Assembly (NCBI GenBank): GCA_003427395.1 | Contig: BFEA01000793.1 | Location: 203,641 to 231,299, forward strand | Reading direction: 5' to 3' | Origin: Chara braunii | Taxonomy: Eukaryota; Streptophyta; Charophyceae; Charales; Characeae | DNA length: 27,659 bases | Shown here: piece after piece, positions 10,331-19,489 of the stretch | Position numbering within the stretch: position 1 is the first letter of the stretch | Layout of the letters: the number at the start of each line of letters is the position of its first letter | Translations under genes and position numbers: made by a program | The notes under the pieces: model-generated | Seen by the model: the letters and a program-made list of their open reading frames with translations, nothing else | Database searches by the model: none | Told to the model about the DNA's origin: nothing

Positions 10331-11559
10331 AGAACGCAGCTGTCACTGGCTTCGCGGTGAGTGACTTTGTTATATCTCTTCTCGCAGGCCGAACGATATA
10401 CACGACCAATCATTGTAAAACCGATGATCTAATGGATAGACAATTCTTTGACTACATGATTGCTTGGATGAGCCAATGAAAGATTGGATGATTGATTGAT
10501 TGATTGATTGAGTCGTTGAAAAAAGGTTCAATGCGGACGTGTTCACTTTCCGTACCGACGCGCATAATCCGCGTTCCATGGCAATCAAAGACTCACCTAA
10601 TGTGTGGCCCAAACAGGCAGCTACCAGTTCCCGCCTGGCCCAGACGTGTTGGAGGTCGGAGCAAGATACACAAGGTTGATTGGCTGACCGATTATTGATT
10701 AACTCTACAGTTGATTATCGAGCTGGTCTCTCCAAGTCCCCTCCTCTCCTCTTCTCTCCTCATCTTCCGCCCGTTCGTTCCTCCCCCCCCCCCCCCCACC
10801 CTCCTTCCACTTCCTCCTCCTCCTCCTCCTCCTCCTCCTCCTCCAAGCTTCTGATTACCCTCCTCGTATCCCTCTCAATTGTCGCCGTCAACGACAATTA
10901 CCCGCCAAACTCCACGCTTAACTGCCTTTGCACTGCGTTGACCCGGTAGGCTCTCGCATCAACGGCCGCAACGAATTGCCAAATTGCTATAGATGAAAAC
11001 GAAAACGAAAACGAAAAATGACAAGGACAAGGACGAGGACAAGGAAAACCACTCCAGACGAGAGAAGAGACTGGGGTGGTTCCGGTGGGGTGGTAAGCAG
11101 AGAGAGAGAGGCCAGACAGAAGGGTTCAATTCAAAGCGCGCGCAAAGAGCCACGTGCGCCAACGGGACGACGCGTGCCGCTACGTGCCGTCGGGTTGGTG
11201 GGTTCGGTTTCTAGACCCCGGTTTGGTCAGTCCCGGGCCTGTTCGGTCCGGTATCATCCGGTTCGCTGCGAGACGTACAGCTCAGCTCAGGCCTGCAAAG
11301 CCACGTCGGCTCAGGTCGGGGTCACAAGAGACGCGGGCCAACCATTTAGGGCATCCGCTATAATCTCATCTTGCTACCATTTCCGCGCCAGACGACCGCC
11401 CCCTTGTTGTGTTGTATTATGTTGGAGGTCTTTACTCCTTTCGCCCGCCCGGGTTATAATTGGCTCTTATACTTTACTTTCGCTGTTTAGCTCACGGCAG
11501 TTCGGTCGAAGGACCCTGCCCAGAAAAATAAAAGTAGTTCCACTTCGCTGCACTGCAAA
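10331..11559. other. Intergenic, simple-sequence rich, no supported gene
   Basis: Contains (ATTG)n (about 10487-10510), a poly-C run (about 10783-10797), a (TCC)n run (about 10813-10843) and a (GAAAAC)n/(GACAAG)n stretch (about 10993-11045). An open frame at 11018-11698 on the plus strand has no domain, and its C-terminal third is the translation of the adjacent minisatellite, so I do not call it a gene. Confidence 0.55.
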
Positions 11560-11800
11560 CAGGTCGTCCGTTCGCTGCTCCGCTGGTTCGTCCGTTGCTC
11601 CGCTGGTTCGTTCGTTCGGTGCTCCGCTGGTTCGTTCGTTGCTCCGCTGCTCCGTTAGTTGGTCCGTTAGTTGGTTCGTTAGTTGGCTCGTTAGTTAGGT
11701 CGTAAGATGGGGGAGTAGCGCAATCCGTTTCGTAGACATCTACTTTTTTTCCCCGCTGGTTCGTTCGTTGGGTCGTTCGTTGGTCCGCTGGGTGAGTCAC
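11560..11800 (+). repeat. Degenerate minisatellite of GGTTCGTTCGTTGCTCCGCT-like units
   Basis: Repeated GCTCCGCTGGTTCGTTCGTT and TTAGTTGGTCCG variants, with a non-repeat interruption (about 11701-11756) before the pattern resumes. Units vary in length, consistent with nested 4-bp (GTTC/GTTG) slippage. Confidence 0.8.
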
Positions 11801-11803
11801 TAA

Positions 11804-11972
11804 GGGCCAGATCCCACAGGCAAAGAGGATGGGAATAAGTGTCTGAATCAGGACATGTTCTTCGACGCAGAGATGCAGAAAAGCATATCAATTACAGTTC
11901 TTTGCACCTCTCCACAAACACGTCCAGATTCAGACACTTATTTCAATCGTTTTTGTCAGTGGCATCTCGCCC
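11804..11972. mobile_element. PIF/Harbinger-like (Tourist-type) MITE, copy 1
   Basis: The left end GGGCCAGATCCCAC and right end GTGGCATCTCGCCC form imperfect terminal inverted repeats, flanked on both sides by TAA (11801-11803 and 11973-11975). A 3-bp TWA duplication with GG-starting inverted repeats is the hallmark of PIF/Harbinger-derived MITEs. The arms extend inward about 55 bp; the inner portion (11833-11857 against 11919-11944) is almost a perfect inverted repeat. Length is 169 bp with no coding capacity, so mobility would need a transposase encoded elsewhere. Confidence 0.78.
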
Positions 11973-12053
11973 TAATCTGTTTTGCCCCTCTGTTCATTGA
12001 GCTGACCGGCCCCAGGTAATCCGGAGTTATGTCAACTGCAGGGTTCGGACTTA

Positions 12054-12150
12054 GGGTCAGATCCCACTACCCTCTATTATTCATTATTCACCCTCGATTA
12101 CCAAGATCAACGGTTAGAAATGAAGAATAGGGGCTAGTGGGATCTGGCCC
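12054..12150. mobile_element. PIF/Harbinger-like MITE, copy 2 of the same family
   Basis: Ends GGGTCAGATCCCACTA and TAGTGGGATCTGGCCC are near-perfect inverted repeats sharing the terminal motif of copy 1, and are flanked by TTA on both sides (12051-12053, 12151-12153). The arms continue through CCTCTATTATTCATT. At 97 bp it is shorter than copy 1, an internal-deletion or subfamily difference. Confidence 0.8.
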
Positions 12151-12823
12151 TTAGGCCCATTTATCAACAGTTACGCGGGTGCCGTTCGGCATGTTGGGGA
12201 TAATAACTCAACTTCTCCCCCTCCTCTGATGACTCGACTTCTCTCCCTCCTCTCCCTCCCCTCCCTGTACCAGCTGCCTCCTTCGCTATCCCACAGGGGC
12301 AGCGATTTACCGTCTTCAGCCGTAGGTAACCCAGATCAATCGATGGCCGGAAATGAAGAAATCGGGTAGATGGACATTCACCATTCAAGGTGGGCCAAGA
12401 GCCAGTTACCTACAGAATCAGATCACGCCGAAGCTGTCAATTTGCTCCCCTCGTGAGAGGGTAATCAATGCTGGCCATCATTGACAAACCTAGAATAGGC
12501 TCTGTTCTGTGTTCGCAGCCGGGAGGTTGCACTGCGCTCGGTTGTCTTTTGTCCTGTAGCAGGACTATCCATTTCTGGCGCGTCGGCGAGGCTGACTTGG
12601 CCTTTTTCTCATGTAGCGGAGGGGTTGAAAGGGGGTGGGAAAGGAAAAGGAAGGGTGGCGCGGTCTGTGTGCGGACCACCAGTACCTTTCTCAGCCATTG
12701 ATGCCGAGCATCCTGCTACCGGTAAGCCAAGCCTTGCCAAGCCTCCCGCTACCAGTACCAGGTCTTCTTCATTTGTAAAAACACAAAAAACAAAGAAAAG
12801 GAGAAAAAAACAAGAGAAAACTA
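12151..12823. other. Intergenic, no gene recognised
   Basis: Short frames only. Tandem variants of GCCAAGCC/GCTACCGGT-type words occur near 12712-12765 but there is no clear array. Confidence 0.5.
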
Positions 12824-12987
12824 CGGCGCAGTCAGGGTTTGAGTTTGTAATTGCAGTTGAGGCAAAAGGGCCGGTAATGCTGAATGTATATGACCTACGT
12901 TTTGGGTCCGGTGGGGTCGGGTGGGGGGGTGTTGTATTCGCAGGATTGCCTGAAGTGCAATTACAAACTGTTTCCGTGACTGCGCCG
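12824..12987. mobile_element. MITE-like inverted repeat with 42-bp arms
   Basis: The left arm 12824-12865 and right arm 12946-12987 are reverse complements with a handful of mismatches; the outermost 10 bases (CGGCGCAGTC) and AGTTTGTAATTGCA are shared exactly. The centre is 80 bp and G-rich on its right half. Probably a non-autonomous DNA transposon; no target-site duplication could be fixed. Confidence 0.6.
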
Positions 12988-13061
12988 AAGTTACCCCAAA
13001 AAAACAAATGAGAAAGAACGAGGAAAAATAAAAAATAAAAAATAAACGGGGGAGGGGGGCG

Positions 13062-13163
13062 GGAGAGAGAGAGAGAGAGAGAGCATGAAAACAGGAATGA
13101 ATCTTCCCGGGCGGAGGCGAAGATTCATTCCCCCGCACGCGCACGCACAAGAGAGAGAGAGAG

Positions 13164-13238
<75 letters not shown>

Positions 13239-13240
13239 CA
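13062..13240. repeat. (GA)n / hairpin / (GA)n-(CT)n cruciform-capable block
   Basis: A short (GA)n run (about 13062-13082) is followed by a perfect 13-bp inverted repeat (13094-13106 and 13119-13131, GGAATGAATCTTC), another (GA)n run (13150-13163) and a long (CT)n run (about 13168-13235). GA and CT runs on one strand are complementary, so the whole block can fold outward around the 13-bp stem. Confidence 0.75.
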
Positions 13241-13297
13241 GCACGTTATTTCTACAATTTTCTTTTTTCTTTTTCTAAGTAGAATCTCTTTCTTTTT

Positions 13298-13316
13298 NNN
13301 NNCCCCCCCCCCCCCC
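13298..13316. other. Assembly gap (5 N) abutting a poly-C run
   Basis: Five N bases at 13298-13302 precede about 14 C. The homopolymer probably caused the sequencing or assembly failure, so lengths here are unreliable. Confidence 0.95.
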
Positions 13317-14900
13317 TTATGTGGAAGAAAAGGAAGCTCGTGGTACGAATTAAGTAAATGTCGCGCGCGACATAGACCTTGTCATATTGACTAGTCATGC
13401 ATGAATACGCAAGCAGTCACAAAAATGGCGTACTATGCAGCGCCCATGACCACGCGGTCCTCACTGATTTTGAGGATCGTCTTCGACACTCAAGTATCGG
13501 CTGATACGCGTTTTGAGAGGTTAATCTCTAGACGCTTTACAATTGCGAGTGCTATTGCAAGACCTACTATTTTTTACACCCTGCGTGAGTGAGCGGTGAA
13601 TGGGGTTTTGTCCTTAATGGTGGCCAAACGCCTTTGACTCTTAAAGAGGGGCTATATCTCTGGAGGTATGGAAATAGCTCAAGGGGTTCGACTTTGACAG
13701 TCTCCACAGACCTTAATGTTCAACTATGAAATTAAAAAAAAAAAAAAAAAAAGGTAAAAAGGGATTTTCCTTTTCTATCAATACAAATCTACTCGATCTT
13801 TACGCACAGTTAGACTCGGAGTAAATCGCACGGATACATAAAATATAAATACAACGGAGTTATAAGACACAACGTGAACATTCTCCCAATAAAAATACGA
13901 CCGCTTTCAAAATATACGCATGATCGCAGTCAAACACAATCCCGACTTCAACTGATAACATACTTGCAATCACACCAAAGATTCAACATCGATAGACCAC
14001 GCACTACACGGGGTGAGCTTCAACCACTCTCTGCACTTAAATCTCTTTCGTTATTCAAACAAACCCCAACCTTTGTCAAATCTTTCAAAATAAAACACTC
14101 AATCATTTTTAAATAGTCATTTAACAAAAGTCCAGGTAAAAATTCAAGGAAACAAATAAATCACAGGGATTAAAACCTTAGATTGAGTCGCAAGAACGAG
14201 TTACAGTTGAGTAGAAAACCGACAATCGACAACGAATTTGTTGTCAAAAGATAACAAAAAACGATCATCGTATGATCGAGATGAAACTAGTCAAATCTTG
14301 AATCGAAATAAAAAACGAAATACATGTAACACAATACAACTAAAATCTCAATACTAACTTTTAAGTATACGAAGAATAAACCTTTATCTTACATCTCACT
14401 CATATTCTCCTAAGACTAAGTCTAAATCTACCTTTCAATTGATACCTTAAAAATTTCGGTAGTATTCTCTTTATATAAGGTGGATTGCCAAAGTTTTCCT
14501 TTATCAAAAATATAATTTAACTCCTCAAAACTAAGAAAATGTTGACAGCACTCGCTCTAGAGAAAGTGTTTTTTTCCATACTTTATACTCAATTGAATAT
14601 GAAATATGAAAATAATTCTTAACTTTATAGAGTCAAGTTTTGTTAAACTCTCTAATATAATACAAATTTGGGTAGCATCTCCTTTAGAGATGTAGGCTTC
14701 TCATATTTGTACCAAGTCGGGTATGAATTAAAAAGCAAAACTTTAAACTTTGCCAAGACAAAATTTAACCAACTCTTTAGATTTGTAAATTTTTTCACCG
14801 TAACTGTTGTCACGCCCCTCGTGCAGAGCTTTGATCACCCTCCAAGTCACACCTCTCTTATCTTTGACCAAACTGTTGTCACACAACTGCGAAAGGTTGT
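13317..14900. other. AT-rich intergenic DNA, no supported gene
   Basis: Composition drops sharply in GC compared with 1-6500. It contains an A run of about 18 (near 13733-13752) that could be the tail of a retroposed sequence, short perfect stem-loops (GACAAC-GAATTT-GTTGTC at about 14230-14247; CGATCAT/ATGATCG at about 14262-14278) and a repeated AACTGTTGTCAC word (about 14802 and 14871). Open frames of 60-80 codons show no domains. Confidence 0.5.
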
Positions 14901-15560
14901 GTTTGAATAAAACACACTCATGTGTTATATTCGAACGCAGCAGAACTCAACAAAAATTACCACGTGCAAAAACATGATACCGTGATAATGCACAACACCA
15001 AACACAAATGTGACAACGTCGCACTCAACGATGCACAACGTAGCACAAAACAAGAAGATGACAGTAGCACTTGCGCTGCTCCAGTACGAGTTAATCAGTG
15101 GCCTACCCAGACCGCCATAGTAAGAGTAGAGGAAAAATCGATACCACAATATCCTAATAGTCGTAATGATTCAAGCAACCCGCTTCAACAATATTGCATA
15201 CCACACTTTTATCAGCAATAAATTAGTCTTCGTGTCACTGCAATCGTCCCCACTGAGAAGGTTAAGCTATAATACTCATATGCATACCAGCGACGATACT
15301 CAATCATATGAAGGAGCAGTACGAACTGTACAGGGGGATAATTATACCGAACCAACACCACCGACCACAATGTTTAGAGCAACGACAACCTTCCTGCTTC
15401 AGCAATAACACAAACTACCTTGGCGAAAACACCACCAGCCTGGAAAAATCCAAACTCATGCGTCGTGGCGGTAACCCACCATGGTAACAACACTAAACAC
15501 AGAGCACTAACAAGCACACCCGGACCAACAACAGCGAGCAACAAAAAACTCAGTACTGTG
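14901..15560. other. Intergenic, unrecognised 99-codon ORF on plus strand
   Basis: An open frame runs at 14922-15221 on the plus strand. Its translation is polar, Asn/Gln/His-rich and carries no motif I recognise. With no start context, codon bias or neighbour to support it, I treat it as a chance frame; a diverged transposon fragment is possible. Confidence 0.3.
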
Positions 15561-16260
15561 AAATGAGAATGAATATTTCGCTAGAACATAGGAAGATACA
15601 CTACCAACTCACCTCTGATCAGCGCACAGTTTGGCACCGTGACCGTAACTTGACTTTTGGCTCATCCCGATCACTTATTTACAATGGTAAACTCCCTCAT
15701 TGTCTTTCTCTTGTGCACACTTCTCCCCTTCACGGTTCTCCTTTATGTCGCCCTTCCTACTCATTTCCCCTCCTTGAACGGATCCTCCTGTTTTTTCTTC
15801 ATAACACACCTAACTATCTTACACTGTCAGGTTTTGACAGGTTCAGAGGGCAAGGTTGTGGGAAGGAAAACCAATAACACGCAACACGCATATCACAAAC
15901 ATTGCCATCATGAGAGACTCGAAGACAATTACCACAAGTACCATTACGATGGCTACGTCCAGATAAGGACTGCTATTGAGACGTACTACACCGTGAAAGT
16001 AGATTGCACGATGGAGGCGACTGCGAGGACAAGTGCTATTGGAATTACAACCAGCGCAAAGAAAAAGCGTCACGATGGTAACAACGAGGTACACTACGTA
16101 GCATGAAGATGGGGAACATGATGAAGATGGGGAACATGATGAAGATGGGGAACATGATGATGATCATAACGACAACACGATGATGAATGAATCTTCCGCT
16201 AGAACATGGGAAGATATATCGTTGCTCAAAACTCCTCCGGTACGCGACTTTTAGCGTTCG
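15561..16260. repeat. Direct-repeat pair bounding a 617-bp interval, with 18-bp tandem inside
   Basis: A block of about 36 bp close to GAATGAATATTTCGCTAGAA (15563-15598) recurs in diverged form at 16180-16215. Just left of the second copy there are three exact 18-bp units GAAGATGGGGAACATGAT (16105-16158). The enclosed open frame (15657-16106) begins with a hydrophobic stretch but has no recognisable domain. Confidence 0.55.
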
Positions 16261-16712
16261 TACCAACTAAACTGCTAACTCATCAAACAAACTAACGTCG
16301 TGATTGAAATCGCACCGCCCCAAAACGCCACTGTACCGCTTTACTGCGCTTGATTCCTGCTGACAACTGAACGGAAACCTTGCTTCCCACTTCCGCTATG
16401 TCCACTTCAGCAATGGCTTCGCGCACGCCCTCTCCTCTCCATTTCCTCACGCTCTTCTCTATCGGAAGAACTATACTTATTATTATATTTGCCCCGACCT
16501 AAAATACTAGTTATGATATCTCTTCTGCTAGGACCCGTTAGCAACCGTCCGAGATCCGTCTGTTTCATTCTATCACACTCGCTCCCCCCTCCTCCATCCT
16601 CACTTTCTTCGTTTACATTTTCTTCACCTTCATGTTGGCGTCAACCCTTTAGTAGATTGCCAGGTCTTATCCGCGTGATAACTTATTCTGCAAAAACTTC
16701 GAAGGGAACCTG
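16261..16712. other. Intergenic, no gene recognised
   Basis: Ordinary mixed sequence with short frames only. Confidence 0.5.
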
Positions 16713-16718
16713 ATGTCG

Positions 16719-16785
16719 GAGCAGACACCCTTACAAGAGTATCTGCTCGGGTTTTTCAGTGTCGGACACTGTCCGATTTTTTTTT
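16719..16785 (+). other. Paired stem-loops followed by a T-run
   Basis: A perfect 7-bp stem GAGCAGA/TCTGCTC (16719-16725, 16742-16748) is followed by the palindrome CAGTGTCGGACACTG (16757-16771). That overlaps an alternative stem CGGAC-ACT-GTCCG (16763-16775), and about nine T follow at once. In bacteria this would be a factor-independent terminator; in a nuclear genome the T-run could stop RNA polymerase III. No associated RNA gene was identified. Confidence 0.45.
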
Positions 16786-17094
16786 GTTGAATTGAGGAAC
16801 TTGATGAGACTACCATCTGCCAAAGTCTATTCGGATCAGACCTACGACTAAGAGGCTAAGATGTTCTTGCATAAATTCTGACACTTGCGACACGCTAGAA
16901 GGACGGTGAGGGCCAGCGGTATGGCCAGTCACGTGTTATGTTTGGCACGGCCTCAGGGATGTGCGACCATTGGCATACTAAATTTGAATTTATTATACTT
17001 AAAATGATATCGTGTGGTTGCTATCAGATTCTAAATGGCTAATAAAGACAGCCGCGTCAGATGTGTGGCGGTAACATAGTAGGGGAAAGTCGAT

Positions 17095-17136
17095 CCTATG
17101 GCAGAAGGAGGCCAGAAGGGTCTGCCAAACCATAGG
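17095..17136. other. Stem-loop CCTATGG-CAGA / TCTGCC-CCATAGG
   Basis: CCTATGGCAGA (17095-17105) pairs with TCTGCC (17121-17126) and CCATAGG (17130-17136), leaving a 3-nt bulge. It lies just upstream of the tRNA-like head of the next feature. Confidence 0.5.
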
Positions 17137-17196
17137 CAGGCAGGGAGGCAGGGCACAACGCTTCGTATAGAAAAGTCACCCCGACTACTCCCGTAG

Positions 17197-17489
17197 TAGG
17201 AGCTAGCCCAGTAGGTAACATGTCAGACTGATGCGCCACGAATACTGGGATTGAATCTGACATGCCCTATTGGGCATAGCTTCTTCTGTTGGAGCTACCG
17301 TGCGGCCAAAGGAAGCAAGGCATGATCGAATTCGACCGAGAGATCGACGAGATCTCGAGGTCGAAATCAACCGCGAGGCTGCTGAATGACCCCCTGCGCA
17401 AGGATGACACGCATAAATCGAGAAATGATCCTTTTTTTTTTTTTTTTTGAAGATTTGTTCGATTTCCGATGAGAATCGAACTCGGGTTT
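17197..17489 (+). mobile_element. tRNA-related SINE-like repeat, unit 1 (with pol III A and B boxes)
   Basis: TAGCCCAGTAGG (17204-17215) matches the pol III A-box consensus TRGCNNAGYNGG at all 12 positions. GGATTGAATCT (17248-17258) matches the B box GGTTCGANTCC at 8 of 11. The distance between box starts is 44 bases, exactly that of a standard tRNA (positions 8 and 52), so the A box places a tRNA-like 5' end near 17197. The arms do not pair well enough for a functional tRNA. The body continues about 230 bp to a T-run (17432-17448). The sequence from 17222 on is repeated from 17490. Confidence 0.6.
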
Positions 17490-17759
17490 GTCAGACTGAT
17501 GCGCAACGAATACTGGGATTGAATCTAACATGCCCTATTGGGCATAGTTCCTTCTGTTGGAGCTACCGTGCGGCCAAAGGAAGCAAGGCATGATTGAATT
17601 CGACCGAGAGATCGACGAGATCTCGAGGTCGAAATCAACCGCGAGGCTGCTGAATGACCCCTTGCGCAAGGATGACACGCATAAATCGAGAAATGATCCA
17701 TATTATTTTTATTTTTGAAGATTTGTTCGATTCCCGATGAGAATCGAACTCGGGTCTGT
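17490..17759 (+). mobile_element. tRNA-related SINE-like repeat, unit 2 (tandem copy lacking the A box)
   Basis: A direct copy of 17222-17489 (period 268 bp) with scattered substitutions. The 5' part with the A box is absent, so only unit 1 has a complete internal promoter. Both units end in GATGAGAATCGAACTCGGG, whose reverse complement CCCGAGTTCGATTCTCATC looks like a tRNA T-arm/B box on the minus strand. A T-rich stretch before this end again resembles a pol III terminator or a retroposition tail. Confidence 0.6.
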
Positions 17760-17988
17760 ATTTTAACAGTTTGTGGGTGTACATAATTGTGGTCGTTGGC
17801 TTAAGCAAACGACTTTAGTACTTAAAAAAAAAAAAACAGAAACCAACTACAACTAAAGCGCGTAGAGCAGAGAAAGACAAGTCCCTGGGAAGGAGGAAAC
17901 GGGTGCCCATTTTCAAGGTGCCAGGTCATTTCCAGATAAGTTGTTGTTGTTTTTTTTTTTATCCTTTTTGGGTGTTACTTCGTTCCCC
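17760..17988. other. Spacer between the SINE-like repeat and the hairpin array
   Basis: Mixed sequence with A-run (about 17823-17836) and T-run (about 17950-17961). No gene recognised. Confidence 0.5.
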
Positions 17989-19069
17989 CTCCCCGTTCGT
18001 AATCACATCCAACAGGGAAAACGGGGAGAGGTTATAAAAGAAAAAGAAGAAAAAAAAAAGGGTAAAACAAACAAAACAACAGTCTTTTTAGACTGTGTGG
18101 GAGCACAAAGGCTCCCACTTCGTTTTGGACAGATGATTGTGGCCACGAGAGTTGGAGACCTTGGGAGGAGAGGTTAGAGGGGGAGAAAACGAGGGAGTTA
18201 GGAGGGGAGGTCCTACCTCTCCCAACCTGAAAACTGCCCTCCCCATTTTCAGGGGAGGCAGAGTAAAAGGTGGGAAGGTTGTTGGTTTCAGCAGCATGAA
18301 GTTGGCCAAGGTAAGGGCCAAACGCCTTATAGTTGAAGTTACTAGTTAGTTTTCTTTTTATTTTTCTTTTGTTTATTTTCTTTGTTTTTTTTGTGCATTC
18401 TCATGAGGACACTTGTCCTCACGAGGTGTTACCTCTGGTAGAAGCTGCCAGAGGTAACTGTCAGGCTCCCATTTTTAGAGGGAGCCTGAAAATTAAGGGG
18501 TTATAAAGGAAAAGGCTAAGTACAACCTTTTCCTTGATGTATCAGCCCTGGAAAAAAAGTCCAGGTACGTCAAACTGAAAGGGGTTGTATCTTTCTAACC
18601 CCGTATCTGAAAAAAATAATAAAATCAGTTTTGAAAATGCAACAACCCCAACTACCTCATGAAAATCCGAGATAGCTGGGAAAAGAAAAGAAAAAGAAAA
18701 TGAGGGCAGTTAAAGAAACCGCCCTCACTAAGGTTGTGACTGTGGTGTAGCCACAGTTAGCCTTGGATCTTGGCCAGATCAAAGGCTCACTGTGAGGCCA
18801 CGATTTTACCTGGGGGTTGGAGTGACGTCCGACCCTCCTCAGCTACTATAAAACAGGCAACCGTCCCCAACTGCCACACAAAGCACTTGTGCTGTCAGTG
18901 TGTGGCAAACACATTTGAGTGTTGTTGGGCTGCCGGAGGAGCTGCCAGAGGCAACGTTGGAGGAGGCTGGAGGTCTGCAATGGAGCGCGAGAGGAGCAGG
19001 GAAGCCATAACAGGGGTTAGGAGCACTCTGCTCCACTTCCTTCTGGTTGGTGATGGTCCAGTGGAGCAG
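17989..19069. other. Dense array of about 17 unrelated short hairpins
   Basis: Perfect or near-perfect stems, arms in order: 17989/18020 (9 bp), 18081/18090 (5), 18097/18111 (8), 18204/18214 (8, one mismatch), 18227/18246 (7) overlapping 18234/18252 (10, one bulge), 18302/18316 (6), 18405/18415 (6), 18423/18431 (5) overlapping 18428/18448 (11), 18462/18480 (9), 18506/18526 (10), 18547/18560 (6), 18581/18597 (6), 18701/18717 (11, one mismatch), 18739/18751 (7), 18786/18792 (5), 18814/18828 (8, one wobble), 18872/18899 (9, with a nested 5-bp stem), 19020/19029 (6) overlapping 19028/19060 (10). The stems do not share a sequence; what repeats is the stem-loop form, with loops of roughly 3-22 nt. 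Frames within are short and unrecognised. Confidence 0.7.
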
Positions 19070-19489
19070 TCCTAGGGACTCTGCGGAACCAAGGCGGCAC
19101 GACGGGAGTATACTTTGAGCCTGGATTTTGTCAAGAGCCCATACTTCATTAATTTGACGACGTTTTTTTTGGGGCAGCGACAGACGTGAGGGCCATGCTA
19201 GTGGAGTTACCGGTGGACTGGGCTACGACAGGTACCGGTGGAAAGTCTGTCAGTTAGACCAAGTTTGTCAAGGTGAAACGACACACAATTGTTTTTTAGT
19301 GTGTGCGTGCGCCAACGTAGCGAGGCCATTGACATTGACCAGTGAGATCTTTTCGGACCGGTAAGGCATGCGAGTAGGACGGGCGTTGCCGGTGGATTCG
19401 ACACTTGCGAGCTTTAATTTTTTGTGAGGATTGGTAGAAGTTTTTTTGGCTGGCGCCGTCATCAGGTGCATGAAGGAATAGCGCGGGAC
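19070..19489. other. Region between hairpin array and long inverted repeat
   Basis: No gene recognised. TACCGGTGGA occurs twice (about 19208 and 19232). Similarity to the far flank of the inverted repeat fades out here, so the arm may once have extended further left. Confidence 0.45.

Noticed and set aside
11018-11698. 226-codon plus-strand ORF as a gene
   Set aside because: The N-terminus comes from simple sequence, the C-terminus from the minisatellite, and there is no domain.
15657-16106. 149-codon ORF with hydrophobic start as a membrane protein
   Set aside because: Single hydrophobic stretch, no conserved motif, overlaps another frame, and its end is in the region of 18-bp tandem units.
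17741-17759. Functional minus-strand tRNA from the T-arm-like CCCGAGTTCGATTCTCA
   Set aside because: No A box at tRNA distance and no acceptor or D arm could be found upstream on that strand.
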